Shown: positions 17,989-26,167 of the stretch, piece by piece
Numbering within the stretch: position 1 is the first letter of the stretch
Layout of the letters: every line of letters begins with the position of its first letter
NCBI GenBank assembly: GCA_965276815.1
Contig: CBDIBE010000006.1
Location: 293,743 to 357,742, forward strand
DNA from: JAVVHH01 sp965276815
GTDB taxonomy: Bacteria > Pseudomonadota > Alphaproteobacteria > Acetobacterales > Acetobacteraceae
Length of the DNA: 64,000 bases
Reading direction: 5' to 3'
Made by a program: the position numbers and the translations under genes
Notes under the pieces: generated by a model
What the model saw: the letters and a program-made list of their open reading frames with translations, nothing else
Database searches by the model: none
What the model was told of the DNA's origin: nothing

Positions 17989-18750
17989 CTACGTCTTTGC
18001 CGTCTTGCGCTGAGCGGTCGTGCGGCGGAACCGGTATGAATCGGCGCCCGTGGTGACGATGTGCGCACGGTCGGTCAGCCGGTCGATCAGCGCCTTGCAT
18101 AACCTTGGGTTCGGGATCACCTGCGACCATTCCGAGAACGGCAAATTGGTGGTCACAATCACTGCCGCCTTCTCCGCCCGGTCGGCAATCACCTGGAACA
18201 TCAACTCGCAGGCAGTTTCGGCGAGCGGTACATAGCCGAGTTCGTCGATGCAGATCAGGTCGAGCCGCTCCCATCGACCGAGCGCGCGACTGAGCTGATT
18301 GGCATGCGCCGCCTCCGCCAGCTCGTTGATCAGCGCCGTCGCCGTCGTAAACCGCACCCGGCGCCGCTGGCGACAGGCCGCGACGCACAAGCCTGTCGCG
18401 AGATGGGTCTTGCCTGTGCCAGCTTCGCCAATCAGCAGGATCGGCTCGGCCTTGGCGACATACTCGCCCTCGGCCAACGCCCGGAGCTGCGATGCTGCAA
18501 CGCCGGAGCGGTCGAACTCGAATTCGTCGAGCGTCTTCATCCGCGGCAGCCGCGCATCGTGCAGCAAACGCGCAATTGACCGGCTCTCCCGCTCCTCCAT
18601 CTCGGCCGCCAGCAGCGCCTCGAGGTAGCCGATATGCGTCTGACCCTCGCGTGTCGCGGCCTCGGCGAGCCGGGCGAACTGCCCGCCGATCGTCGGCATG
18701 CGCAGTGTCTTGCAGTGCTGGCGGATCGCTTGCTCCTGCAGATCGCTCAT
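17989..18750 (-). CDS. istB: IS21-family helper ATPase IstB
   Basis: 253 residues; AAA+ ATPase that loads the IstA transposase on target DNA. Walker A GEAGTGKTHLATGL, Walker B LICIDELGY and sensor region VIVTTNLPFSEW are all intact. The start ATG overlaps the istA stop (TGATG), indicating translational coupling. The C-terminus IVTTGADSYRFRR is standard for the family. Confidence 0.95.
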   Translation of the reverse strand: MSDLQEQAIRQHCKTLRMPTIGGQFARLAEAATREGQTHIGYLEALLAAEMEERESRSIARLLHDARLPRMKTLDEFEFDRSGVAASQLRALAEGEYVAKAEPILLIGEAGTGKTHLATGLCVAACRQRRRVRFTTATALINELAEAAHANQLSRALGRWERLDLICIDELGYVPLAETACELMFQVIADRAEKAAVIVTTNLPFSEWSQVIPNPRLCKALIDRLTDRAHIVTTGADSYRFRRTTAQRKTAKT

Positions 18751-20291
18751 CACGCGGTCCCCGCGCACGGCCCGGACAGCAGCACGTCATACTCCGCCAT
18801 CGTCGGCAGCGGCCGGTCGTAACGGGCGAGGTCGCCGACATCGATCGCAGCAGGCTGGCTTTTGCGCAGCCCGGCCTCGGTCAGCAGATAGCGCACCGCC
18901 GCGACATCGCACGCGCCGAGCGACACCGCCGTGGTGATCGCGACGCGCAGCGCGTCATGACCGAACTCCCGAGCCAAACCGACCACCGCCACCATCGCGC
19001 GGGTGCCGTTCTGCTTGCCGTGCCGGGTCAGCAGCCGTTCCCAGAGCTCGTCATAGCAAGGTGGCCAGCGACCGGCCGCGCGCATCTGGGCGAGTGGTTT
19101 GGATCCGGCAAACGCACCAGGCTTGTGGCTCAGCACGTCGAGGTAATGCTCCAGGTCCAGCACCTGCTGACGCCGCCGATGGCAGCGCTCGTGCCGGGCA
19201 ACCCGGCGGCCAGAATGCCAGATCTCAACGTGCAGCGGGTACACGCGCGCTTCCACCCGGCTGCCCGCGCGCAGCGGCACCGAGTAGGCGTTGGTCTTGA
19301 CCAGCACACAGCCCTGCTTGTCCACCAGCGGAAACGTCACGTCCGCCAGGTCGAACCCGTCCGGATGGCGCGCCGTCAGATGATCGCGCTCGACCACCAT
19401 CGCCACACCGACCGGCTCCGAGCGCCCGTCCAGGATCCGCGCCTCATCCGCGCGGCAGCCCGTCAGCAAAAACGCATTCAGCGCATCGAGGTCGGCGATA
19501 TCAGGCACTGGCACGAGGTGATTGCGACGGAAATAGCCACCCTCGCCCTCAATGCCACCTTTCTCATGACCCTCGCCGGGGGTGCAGAACTCTGCCGCAA
19601 AGCGCCAATGCGAGCGGAACGCCACGAACCGGACCGTCTCCTCGCGCCGGTGACCACGCAGGATCTTGCGCACCGCGCTGGCCAGATTGTCGTAACGCAG
19701 TAGTCGGAACACGCCGCCGAAATAGGCGAACGCGTGCTCATGCGCTTCGAGAAACGCTTGCTGCGTCGCGTGCAGATAGGCGCGGTGGAACGCAGCCCCG
19801 CTCGCCATCGATCGCATCGCGAACACCTGCAGGCGCGTCCGCTCGCCACCGAGATCGGCCCAGGCCTCATACCAATCCACCTGCGCCTCATGGCCCAACG
19901 CGTAGCTCTGCGGCACGAAAGTCTCGCGCTTCACCAGCCCCAGCGCGCGCTTGCGGGCGCGAACGTGATTGCGCACCGTCGACTCCGCGACCGCGGCATC
20001 GGGGAACTCCGTCAGCAGCCGGCGATAGATCCGCCGCGCCGTATGTCGCTGCTTGCGCGGAGCCCGACGATCCTCGTCAAGCACCTGGTCGATGAACGCC
20101 GCGACCGCGTCCAGCTTCGGTTTGACCCGGGCCGGATAACGACGACGCGCCGGCAGCGCGTCGGCGATCGCCTGCCGCACCATCCGACGGTGCACGCCAA
20201 ATTTCGCCGCCACACCGGCGATCGTGCCGACACCAAACTCATGCTCCTGACGAAGCTGCTCGAACAATTCCACTTTGGCGTTCCAATCCAC
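18750..20291 (-). CDS. istA: IS21-family transposase IstA
   Basis: 513 residues, full family length. It has an N-terminal helix-turn-helix (GTIAGVAAKFGVHRRMVRQAI) and a DDE integrase core with Asp in AQVDWYEAW, Asp in RLLRYDNLASAV and Glu in GHEKGGIEGEGG. The GTG start at 20291 is likely. No frameshift was seen, so the insertion sequence may still be active. Confidence 0.95.
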   Translation of the reverse strand: MDWNAKVELFEQLRQEHEFGVGTIAGVAAKFGVHRRMVRQAIADALPARRRYPARVKPKLDAVAAFIDQVLDEDRRAPRKQRHTARRIYRRLLTEFPDAAVAESTVRNHVRARKRALGLVKRETFVPQSYALGHEAQVDWYEAWADLGGERTRLQVFAMRSMASGAAFHRAYLHATQQAFLEAHEHAFAYFGGVFRLLRYDNLASAVRKILRGHRREETVRFVAFRSHWRFAAEFCTPGEGHEKGGIEGEGGYFRRNHLVPVPDIADLDALNAFLLTGCRADEARILDGRSEPVGVAMVVERDHLTARHPDGFDLADVTFPLVDKQGCVLVKTNAYSVPLRAGSRVEARVYPLHVEIWHSGRRVARHERCHRRRQQVLDLEHYLDVLSHKPGAFAGSKPLAQMRAAGRWPPCYDELWERLLTRHGKQNGTRAMVAVVGLAREFGHDALRVAITTAVSLGACDVAAVRYLLTEAGLRKSQPAAIDVGDLARYDRPLPTMAEYDVLLSGPCAGTA

Positions 20292-20470
20292 TCCGAGCCC
20301 CCCGGCAGAATCAGGGAAACCCTAGGTTGAGGGACGGCAGGTGGGCCAAAATCCGTCAGCACTCTGGGCCAACATTCGGTAGCAAAGCCATGACATCCTT
20401 GGTCGCTATTGGTCAACAGAAAGATTGCATATATGGTGCCTTCATAGCGCAAACGCTAAGAAGGTGAGCG

Positions 20471-20710
20471 ATGCGGATAGCGGAGACGGAGAAGGAACTT
20501 GCAACCAAGACGGCGCGGTTCCTCAAAGCCAAGCTCAAACAGGCCGGAGTGACCTACGCCGAACTGGCCGAACGCATGCGTATGCACGGGCTAGAGGAAA
20601 CGGAAGCGTCGATCGCCAGCAAACTTGCTAGGGGGACGTTCGCTGCTACGTTCCTGTTGGCGGCTTTGGCTGCCTTAGAGGCAGAAGGGTTGCGGTTGGA
20701 AGATTTATGA
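20471..20710 (+). CDS. DUF6471 domain protein (transposon cargo)
   Basis: 79 residues. KARFLKAKLKQAGVTYAELAERMR-type sequence followed by EASIASKLARGTFAATFLLAALAALE matches the DUF6471 family: small helix-turn-helix-like proteins frequent on mobile DNA. An AGAAGG ribosome site precedes the ATG. The 3' end overlaps the convergent membrane-protein gene by 65 bp. Probably a DNA-binding regulator (inference). Confidence 0.75.
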   Translation: MRIAETEKELATKTARFLKAKLKQAGVTYAELAERMRMHGLEETEASIASKLARGTFAATFLLAALAALEAEGLRLEDL

Positions 20711-21380
20711 GAGATGAGTTAGGCATAACGCCTATAAGGGGCGCAGCCAGGTTCAGTTTAGCAACAACAAATTTTATATCTTCTTTAGGTATATTTACAT
20801 TTTCAATCGTACTTCCATGAGCAGGCTTAAGCACCCAATGCCTTATTCCCGAGGCTTCTGCAAAGTCATAGGACGGAAGAACAGTCCCAGGAATCTTAAT
20901 ATACTTAGAGCTTCCATATCTAAACTCTACAAGTGTTATTTCTTCGCGAAAAGCCATTGACTTCATAAAATTTAGAACAAAACGATCAACCGCTATCTCG
21001 TTCAAGTCCAGTCGATTGGGGAACAAAGTTTCATCTATAGTCGAGAGCTTTCTAATCTGAGAAGTAGCATCACCAACTCCTGTGAGATTTGAATAGCTGT
21101 AGCTTTTAGCTTGTTGCTTGTTTGAAAGTTCGATGGCTCTATGTCGCCGTCTTACATCAAAACCGATTAAGGCAAAGCCGCCTACGATAGTCAGAACAGA
21201 CACCCACTCCGGCGGATGCAGCAGAAATAAGATCATGCTAGAGAACCATGTCGGCTTCTCTGCCGCGACATGGCCAGTGATGAAATCGGTATACCCAGCC
21301 ATATCCAAAGCGAATCGGCCAACGCGCCAAAGCACGGGCACCATGCCGAGAATCGAGAGACTGGAGAAAAATCGGCGCAT
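20646..21380 (-). CDS. Membrane protein of unknown function (transposon cargo)
   Basis: 244 residues encoded in DNA clearly richer in A+T than its surroundings. Two predicted N-terminal helices (SILGMVPVLWRVGRFALDMAG and WVSVLTIVGGFALIGFDV) precede a long soluble region with no recognised domain. It converges on and overlaps the DUF6471 gene. The different base composition and its place inside the transposon indicate acquired cargo. A two-TM anchored protein beside a TA module may be a defence or addiction component, but the sequence does not show this. Confidence 0.6.
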   Translation of the reverse strand: MRRFFSSLSILGMVPVLWRVGRFALDMAGYTDFITGHVAAEKPTWFSSMILFLLHPPEWVSVLTIVGGFALIGFDVRRRHRAIELSNKQQAKSYSYSNLTGVGDATSQIRKLSTIDETLFPNRLDLNEIAVDRFVLNFMKSMAFREEITLVEFRYGSSKYIKIPGTVLPSYDFAEASGIRHWVLKPAHGSTIENVNIPKEDIKFVVAKLNLAAPLIGVMPNSSLINLPTATLLPLRQPKPPTGT

Positions 21381-21461
21381 ATAAATTGAGGAACTTGCCG
21401 CTGATCTCGCGTGCAGTCCAGTCCCGGCGGGTTGTGGTCTCTGCTAGATAATACCGAGTAA

Positions 21462-24104
21462 CTAGGCGGCCATCCGGTAAGGTAAGTTGAAGCTTCGCCG
21501 TGGTGGCATTTGCGCCATAATACCGAGATGCACGTCGGCCGCCGCCATCCAATCCGCGCCCTCGTCGTCCCACGGCAGATGATGGAACGTACCGGTTGCC
21601 TCTGCCGCCGCCATCTCCGCGCCGAGATAGGCCTGCACGCCCGTCTCGATGTCGCCCACCCACAGCATGTGGGTCGACTTGTCAGTGGCATGCGCCATCC
21701 GCCACGCCTGCAAGAACAGGTCGAACCCCTTGCGCAGATCGGCGAACCCGAGCCCGACCGCGAGCAACGCCGAATCCGGCAGCCGCAGCCGGGTCCGCAT
21801 TGACTGGCGCATGCCGGCATCCACCGGGCGGTACAATCCCTGCGGCAGCAGCACCGCCTGACCCGGCGCCACCGCGACCAGCTCCTGAAACCGGTCACGC
21901 ACGTAGCTGGCGGGGAACACGACGTGCTGCGCTGCTACCCCCGCCCGCGCCTTCTCCACCAGCCCGCGCTCGCGCAGCAGGCGCGGCAGCTCGTGCACCA
22001 GCAGCGTGCACGCCACCCCCGCCTTGGTTAGCTGCGCGCAAGCCGCGCCCGCCGCCGCCGTGTTGACGATCGCCGCCGCAAAGCCGCGCGCCAGCATCGT
22101 CTGCGCGTGGTGCGGCAGCTCGTCCGGACCGCTCAGCACCGTCGTCGGCGCGACCTCCCGATACCTCGGCTCCAGCGGCCCGCCCGACAATAGCAGGAAG
22201 GCGACATCGATCCCCGTCGCCTCCCGCAAGATCCGCCCCAGATGCAGCAGCAAGAGCTGCGACCCGGCCGCAAACGCATCGTGCCCCACCAGCAGCAGCC
22301 GGGTCCGCCGCGCCGTCACCCCCTCTCCGGCCACCGCTCGCGCGGTCGCGTTCAGGAACGCCGCGCCGAAATGCACGTCCGGCTCGAGATAGGCGCCCTC
22401 CGCCCACTCGTTCCACGCGTTGACGCAAACCAGCGCCTCCCCATACACCGGCTGCTCGGCCGCCGCCTCGATCAGCCGTGACAGCCATGCCTGATACGCG
22501 GACGGCGTCGCCCCGTGCACCACCGTGCCGGCGCCCTGCCGGCGCGCATCATTGTCCCAGCCGGGCAGCACGGTGCGGATCAGCGGATAATCGGCCGGCG
22601 CCGTGTCGCTCGCCCCCGCCACGTCCGCGTAGGCGTAGACCCGTGCGCTCGCCCCTCGGTCGAGCATGTCCAGGCTCGCGTTGATCAGGCTCAACCCGTC
22701 GGTCAGCTTATGCGGCGGGAACTCGACCGCCGCATCCATCCCGAACTTGCGCGGATCACGATCCTGGAAGCTCTGCGCCATGACGAACAGCGGGTCTTCC
22801 CCGAGCAGGGCAAAACCCCGCCGCCATCGCGCGATCGCCGCCGGCGTACGCGGGATCAGCGTGGCCCGGTACACCATCAGCACCGGCCGCCCCGCCAGCC
22901 TTATGTAGCGCGGATCGGCGAAATGCCGGCTCAACGCCGCGATCAGCATCGCCTCGTCCGCGTCCCGGTAGTCCTGCGAGACCAGCACGTCCTGGTCCGA
23001 CCCGTCCCAGCTTCTGGTCCAGTTCTCGTTCGCCCACATCAGGCAGAACGGCATGTCGAGCGATCGGTCGGCGAGAAACGCCTCGAGCGGCGCCTCGAGC
23101 AGCCGCTGCCCGTTGAACCAGTAGAAATAAAACACGAACCCATGCAGCCCCGCCCCGCGGGCCATCGCGATCTGCCGGGCCAGCACGGCGCTGCCCTCCA
23201 GCCGGTAGTGCCCGAGGTCACGCGGGATACGCGGTTGATAATGCCCGGCGAAACGCGGCAATCCGCGCCCGACATTCGTCCATTCGGTGAAGCCGTTGCC
23301 CCACCAGGCATCGTTCTCCGCCACCGGATGGAACTGAGGCAGGTAGAAGGCCAGCACCTTGGCCCGGCGCGGGACCGCCGGGTCGAGCGGCTCGAACTCC
23401 TCGAATAGCGGGCTGGGCTGGGTGTTGCGCCGCACTTCCTGCGGGATGCTGGTCTCGTCGCCCGGGGGCACGGCATACACGCCCGGCTCGTGCCGGTGCT
23501 GCCGGTAATGCAGCAACGGGTTGACCTCCGGCAGGTGCCGCAAATAACGGTCGCGGTAGTAGCCAGTATCGAATCCGGCGGACGGCGCACGGCCCTCGGT
23601 GGCGCCGATGACCATATAATGCTCGAACGGATCGAGACCGGCTGCCGCCACATCCGGCGACTGTCGCAGATAATAGACCGGGTCAAATTCAGGGACAGGA
23701 CTGAAGTCGCCGGTGCGCCGATACTGTAGGAAATGCGCCAGACACAGCCGATCCGCCGGGATCTTGTAGCGAATCCGGTACCACTCGGGGTCGAAATGCG
23801 CGATCGGCTTGCGCCCTTCTAACTCACCATACCCGGCATAGTGCAGCAGCGGGTCGCACCCGCTCTGCCGCACGTCCCGATTCTGCTGCAGATACCAGCC
23901 CGGGTCGAAATACGGGTTCGGCCACCGGCCTTCGCGCCAGCCATAACGGTGAAAATGCGTCAGCGGATCGGCCCCGGCCGCCGGCAGATCAGGATTTTGG
24001 GCCAGGAACCACTCGCGATCGAACAAGCCGGAGCGGTAGAGAATAATCAGGTCGCCCATGTCGATCTGGTTGGGCGCGGCCCTCGGAATCCATGTGTCCT
24101 GCAA
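21462..24104 (-). pseudogene. N-terminal part of disrupted WbsX-GT4-GT2 gene
   Basis: 880-residue frame whose first 857 codons (24104-21534) are host sequence; the last residues (GIMAQMPPRRSFNLPYRMAA) are read from the transposon. In order: four to five repeats of the type FDPxWYLxxNxDVxxxGxDPLxHYxxxGxxEGR (residues about 20-210); a WbsX/GH99-like domain (KVLAFYLPQFHPVAENDAWWGNG, residues about 245-600); and a GT4 domain that stops before its sugar-nucleotide motif. These proteins assemble complex surface polysaccharides. The missing C-terminal part is at 14314-15456. The fragment may still give a WbsX protein, but the GT4 domain is incomplete. Confidence 0.93.
21493..21533 (-). repeat. Right end of IS1595-type transposon: inverted repeat plus 8-bp target duplication
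   Basis: The 33-bp inverted repeat at 21493-21525 ends CATAATACCG and is followed by the second AGATGCAC copy at 21526-21533. It lies inside the host glycosyltransferase codons for Val-His-Leu. Confidence 0.93.
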
Positions 24105-24414
24105 AGTCCGGCCGTCCTAACTCAACCTGTGATTGCAATTACACCGGTTTGTGAGCCGGTCGTCAATGTTTAGTTTGAAGGACGATTAGTGGGATAGTCC
24201 AGGCTCACTTTGTGAGGCGGCTTCGTCCATAATTGTGCCGGCGATCTGATTGATCGTGTTCGAGAAGACACTTGCGAGCAACATCGTGATAATTTCAACG
24301 ATTGGCAATCGCCACAGCCGCCCCGCTGCACTCTGCCCCACTGCACTTTGCCGGAAAATTCTTTCAGCTCGGGGGCGGGGCGACTCTCCTATGCGCAGGA
24401 GAGCCGCCAGCCAG
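24105..24414. other. Gene-poor region upstream of the WbsX gene
   Basis: 310 bp. It contains a weak hairpin ACCGG/CCGGT at 24143-24160 upstream of the WbsX start and the stronger hairpin at 24384-24403. A 93-residue frame at 24186-24467 has no family resemblance and was not accepted as a gene. Confidence 0.4.
24384..24403 (-). terminator. Hairpin after the 24-residue peptide gene
   Basis: Stem CTCTCCT / AGGAGAG with loop ATGCGC, 12 bp downstream of the small peptide stop on the minus strand. No T-run follows, so this is a candidate only. Confidence 0.4.
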
Positions 24415-24489
24415 TTAACGCAGACCGAAGAACGACAGAACCGCCACCACGACGACGACCAGACCAACGATGTAGATGATGCTGTTCAC
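24415..24489 (-). CDS. 24-residue single-TM membrane peptide
   Basis: Very short frame: GTG start, V-N-S-I-I-Y-I-V-G-L, then a run of five valines, ending SFFGLR and TAA. An AAGGGG ribosome site sits about 8 nt before the start. The sequence is one hydrophobic helix with a Gly and a basic C-terminus, closely resembling small conserved peptides of the form ..IIYIVGLVVVVLAxLSFxGLR that I recall from Alphaproteobacteria. Function unknown; the good ribosome site and recognisable sequence support a real gene. Confidence 0.65.
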   Translation of the reverse strand: MNSIIYIVGLVVVVVAVLSFFGLR

Positions 24490-24578
24490 GCGCAAACCCC
24501 TTTCTGCTTGCGGGCAGCCGCGCCCGCTGGATTATGCAGCGAACGCATCGCCCCCGGCTTGGTTCGCTAAGGCATCGC

Positions 24579-25658
24579 TCACGGCCCGGCCGGATGCAAC
24601 TGCAGCTTCTGGATCCGCCAGTTCAGCAGCTCGGCAACGAACAGCGTGTTCTCCGACGGGCACGCCATCTCGTGGATCCAGCCAAACTGCTTGAGCTGCT
24701 TGCCCGATTGGCCGAGCACGCCCAACACCTTGCCGTCCAGGCTCAATTTATAGATCCGCCCCGGATAGGCGTCCGCCGAATACAGCACCTGGTTCGGTCC
24801 CGGCGTGATGCAGATCGCCCAGGGCGCCCCGTGCACCATAGTCTTCGCCGTCCCCACCGGCGGATTCTGGTCCGGCATGTTGCCGATCGCCGGCTTGGTG
24901 TTCGGGTCGAACGGCACGTCGATCGTGATCTGCCGCAGCAATTTGCCGCTCGTGTCGAACACCTGGATGCGCCGGTTCCCGCGGTCCGCCACGTAGATAT
25001 TGTCCTGCGCATCGATCGCGATGCTATGCGGCGTGTTGAACTGCCCCGGCCCATCTCCCGGCGTGCCGAACGAGCCGAGCCAGACACCGTCCGGACTGAC
25101 CTTGGCGACCCGCGAATTGATATAGCCGTCACTAATATAGCCGTTCCCGGCCTGGTCCCAGACAATGTCGGTCACCTGCCGGAACATGCCGTCGATCGGC
25201 GGGAGCGGCGGCTTCGGGTGCTTCAGCGGCCCGGTGTCCTCATCCGAGGCCTCCTGCTTGCGCCCGAACACCATCGTGACCCGGCCCTGCGGGTTGAACC
25301 GGATCACCATATCGGAGCCTTTGTCGGTCACCCAAATATTGTCGGCTCGGTCGATCTTGACCGTGTGGGCGAACGACCAAGCGTAGAGATTGTGGCCGAT
25401 CTCGCGGATGAAGTTGCCGTTGCCGTCGAATTCGAGGAGTTGCGCCGCCGCAGCCGCATAGGCCGGCCCAGTGGTGTTGCCGCGGTTGAAGACGAACACG
25501 TGGCCCTCTGCGTTCACCGCAACGCCGGAAACTTCGCCCAAATAGAGATTGTCCGGCAGCTTCAAGAAATCCGGCACCGAATCATACGGAATTTGCGGCA
25601 CTTGCGCATGCGCGGCTTGGGCGGCAAGCAGCACGAAGGCGAGCAGGTAACGGCGCAT
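24579..25658 (-). CDS. Exported NHL-repeat (beta-propeller) protein, amidating-lyase-like
   Basis: 359 residues with signal peptide (MRRYLLAFVLLAAQAAHAQ). Five or six NHL blades are visible, for example EVSGVAVNAEGHVFVFNRG, HTVKIDRADNIWVTDKGSDMVIRF, HSIAIDAQDNIYVADRGNRRIQVFD and CITPGPNQVLYSADAYPGRIYKL. The layout resembles the peptidyl-alpha-hydroxyglycine alpha-amidating lyase fold, but catalytic activity cannot be concluded. The start at 25658 was chosen for the signal peptide and the AGGAAGGAAA ribosome site. Confidence 0.85.
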   Translation of the reverse strand: MRRYLLAFVLLAAQAAHAQVPQIPYDSVPDFLKLPDNLYLGEVSGVAVNAEGHVFVFNRGNTTGPAYAAAAAQLLEFDGNGNFIREIGHNLYAWSFAHTVKIDRADNIWVTDKGSDMVIRFNPQGRVTMVFGRKQEASDEDTGPLKHPKPPLPPIDGMFRQVTDIVWDQAGNGYISDGYINSRVAKVSPDGVWLGSFGTPGDGPGQFNTPHSIAIDAQDNIYVADRGNRRIQVFDTSGKLLRQITIDVPFDPNTKPAIGNMPDQNPPVGTAKTMVHGAPWAICITPGPNQVLYSADAYPGRIYKLSLDGKVLGVLGQSGKQLKQFGWIHEMACPSENTLFVAELLNWRIQKLQLHPAGP

Positions 25659-25738
25659 CCGGTTTCCTTCCTGTTTTGCGTGCAGCAAGCCTGCTCCGGA
25701 CAGGCTATGTCAATGCTGCCTAACCAGGAGGAACGGGG

Positions 25739-26122
25739 ATGCGGAGAATGTTGGTTGCGGCCGCATTAACGGTGGCAAGTGCGGCCTGGGGCCAGACCCC
25801 GGCCGACGACCTGGTCAAGCTCGGCGGCCTGGCGACGCTCGCCCCGCTCTGCGGTCTGCGCAACCAGGATTGGGGCTTCGATCTGCGCCGGGCCGAGATC
25901 CAATCCGCGACCCACAGCCGCCGCTTCGATGACGAGGCGCTCCGCGCCGCCCCTGGCAGCGACCAAGCCGTGGCCGCGCTGTCCTACGCTGAGTCGGAGG
26001 CGCTGGAGAATTTTGCCGCCGCCTCGCCGTTGCAGACCTGTGGCGAACTCACGGTCAACCCGGATATGGACCGCGCCGACGACATCGTTCGCGCCTTCCG
26101 CGCCCAAGCCCCAGGCTCGTGA
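25739..26122 (+). CDS. Hypothetical secreted protein
   Basis: 127 residues. Signal peptide MRRMLVAAALTVASAAWGQ; the mature part is helical with two cysteines (LAPLCGLRNQDWGFDLRRAE and PLQTCGELTVNP) that could form one disulfide. An AGGAGGAACG ribosome site precedes the ATG. No named family recognised. It ends 30 bp before the LexA box of imuA. Confidence 0.7.
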   Translation: MRRMLVAAALTVASAAWGQTPADDLVKLGGLATLAPLCGLRNQDWGFDLRRAEIQSATHSRRFDDEALRAAPGSDQAVAALSYAESEALENFAAASPLQTCGELTVNPDMDRADDIVRAFRAQAPGS

Positions 26123-26152
26123 CTCCGAGTCGCTTGACGGCAGCGTATTTTA

Positions 26153-26167
26153 GAACAAAATGCGAAC
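26153..26167 (+). promoter_or_regulatory. LexA (SOS) box of imuA-imuB
   Basis: GAAC-AAAATGC-GAAC, an exact match to the alphaproteobacterial LexA operator GAAC-N7-GAAC. It covers the ATG at 26160, so either translation starts at 26172 or the operator overlaps the start of the message. Confidence 0.85.

Larger units (their letters stand above)
17865..20389 (-). mobile_element. IS21-family insertion sequence (istA-istB)
   Basis: About 2.5 kb with istA and istB in the usual order. Both ends carry two copies of a GGCCCA block in inverted orientation (near 17883 and 17908 on the left; 20341-20347 and 20366-20372 on the right), the multiple terminal repeats typical of IS21. The outermost 25 bp match at 17 positions. 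The ends are flanked by the 7-bp direct repeat ATGACAT (17858-17864 and 20390-20396). IS21 ends usually begin TG, whereas here the best pairing begins GGCT, so the exact boundaries are tentative by a few bases. Confidence 0.85.
15457..21525. mobile_element. IS1595-family transposon with cargo genes (6069 bp)
   Basis: Bounded by inverted repeats (CGGTATTATG... and ...CATAATACCG) and flanked by perfect 8-bp direct repeats AGATGCAC at 15449-15456 and 21526-21533; 8 bp is the duplication length known for IS1595-family elements. It encodes an ISXO2/IS1595-like DDE transposase (16851-17828). Cargo comprises a coiled-coil/winged-helix protein, a DUF4258 toxin with HTH antitoxin, a DUF6471 protein and a membrane protein. 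An IS21-family element (17865-20389) has inserted within it. The cargo is visibly more AT-rich than the host genes. Removing the element plus one duplication restores the interrupted host gene exactly in frame, so the insertion is probably recent. Confidence 0.93.

Noticed and set aside
24186..24467. 93-residue minus-strand frame upstream of the WbsX gene
   Set aside because: No homology or ribosome site, and it overlaps the much better supported 24-residue peptide in another frame.
26134..26156. TTGACG upstream of imuA as a -35 element
   Set aside because: No -10 hexamer at suitable spacing; the LexA box is the only regulatory signal I could support.
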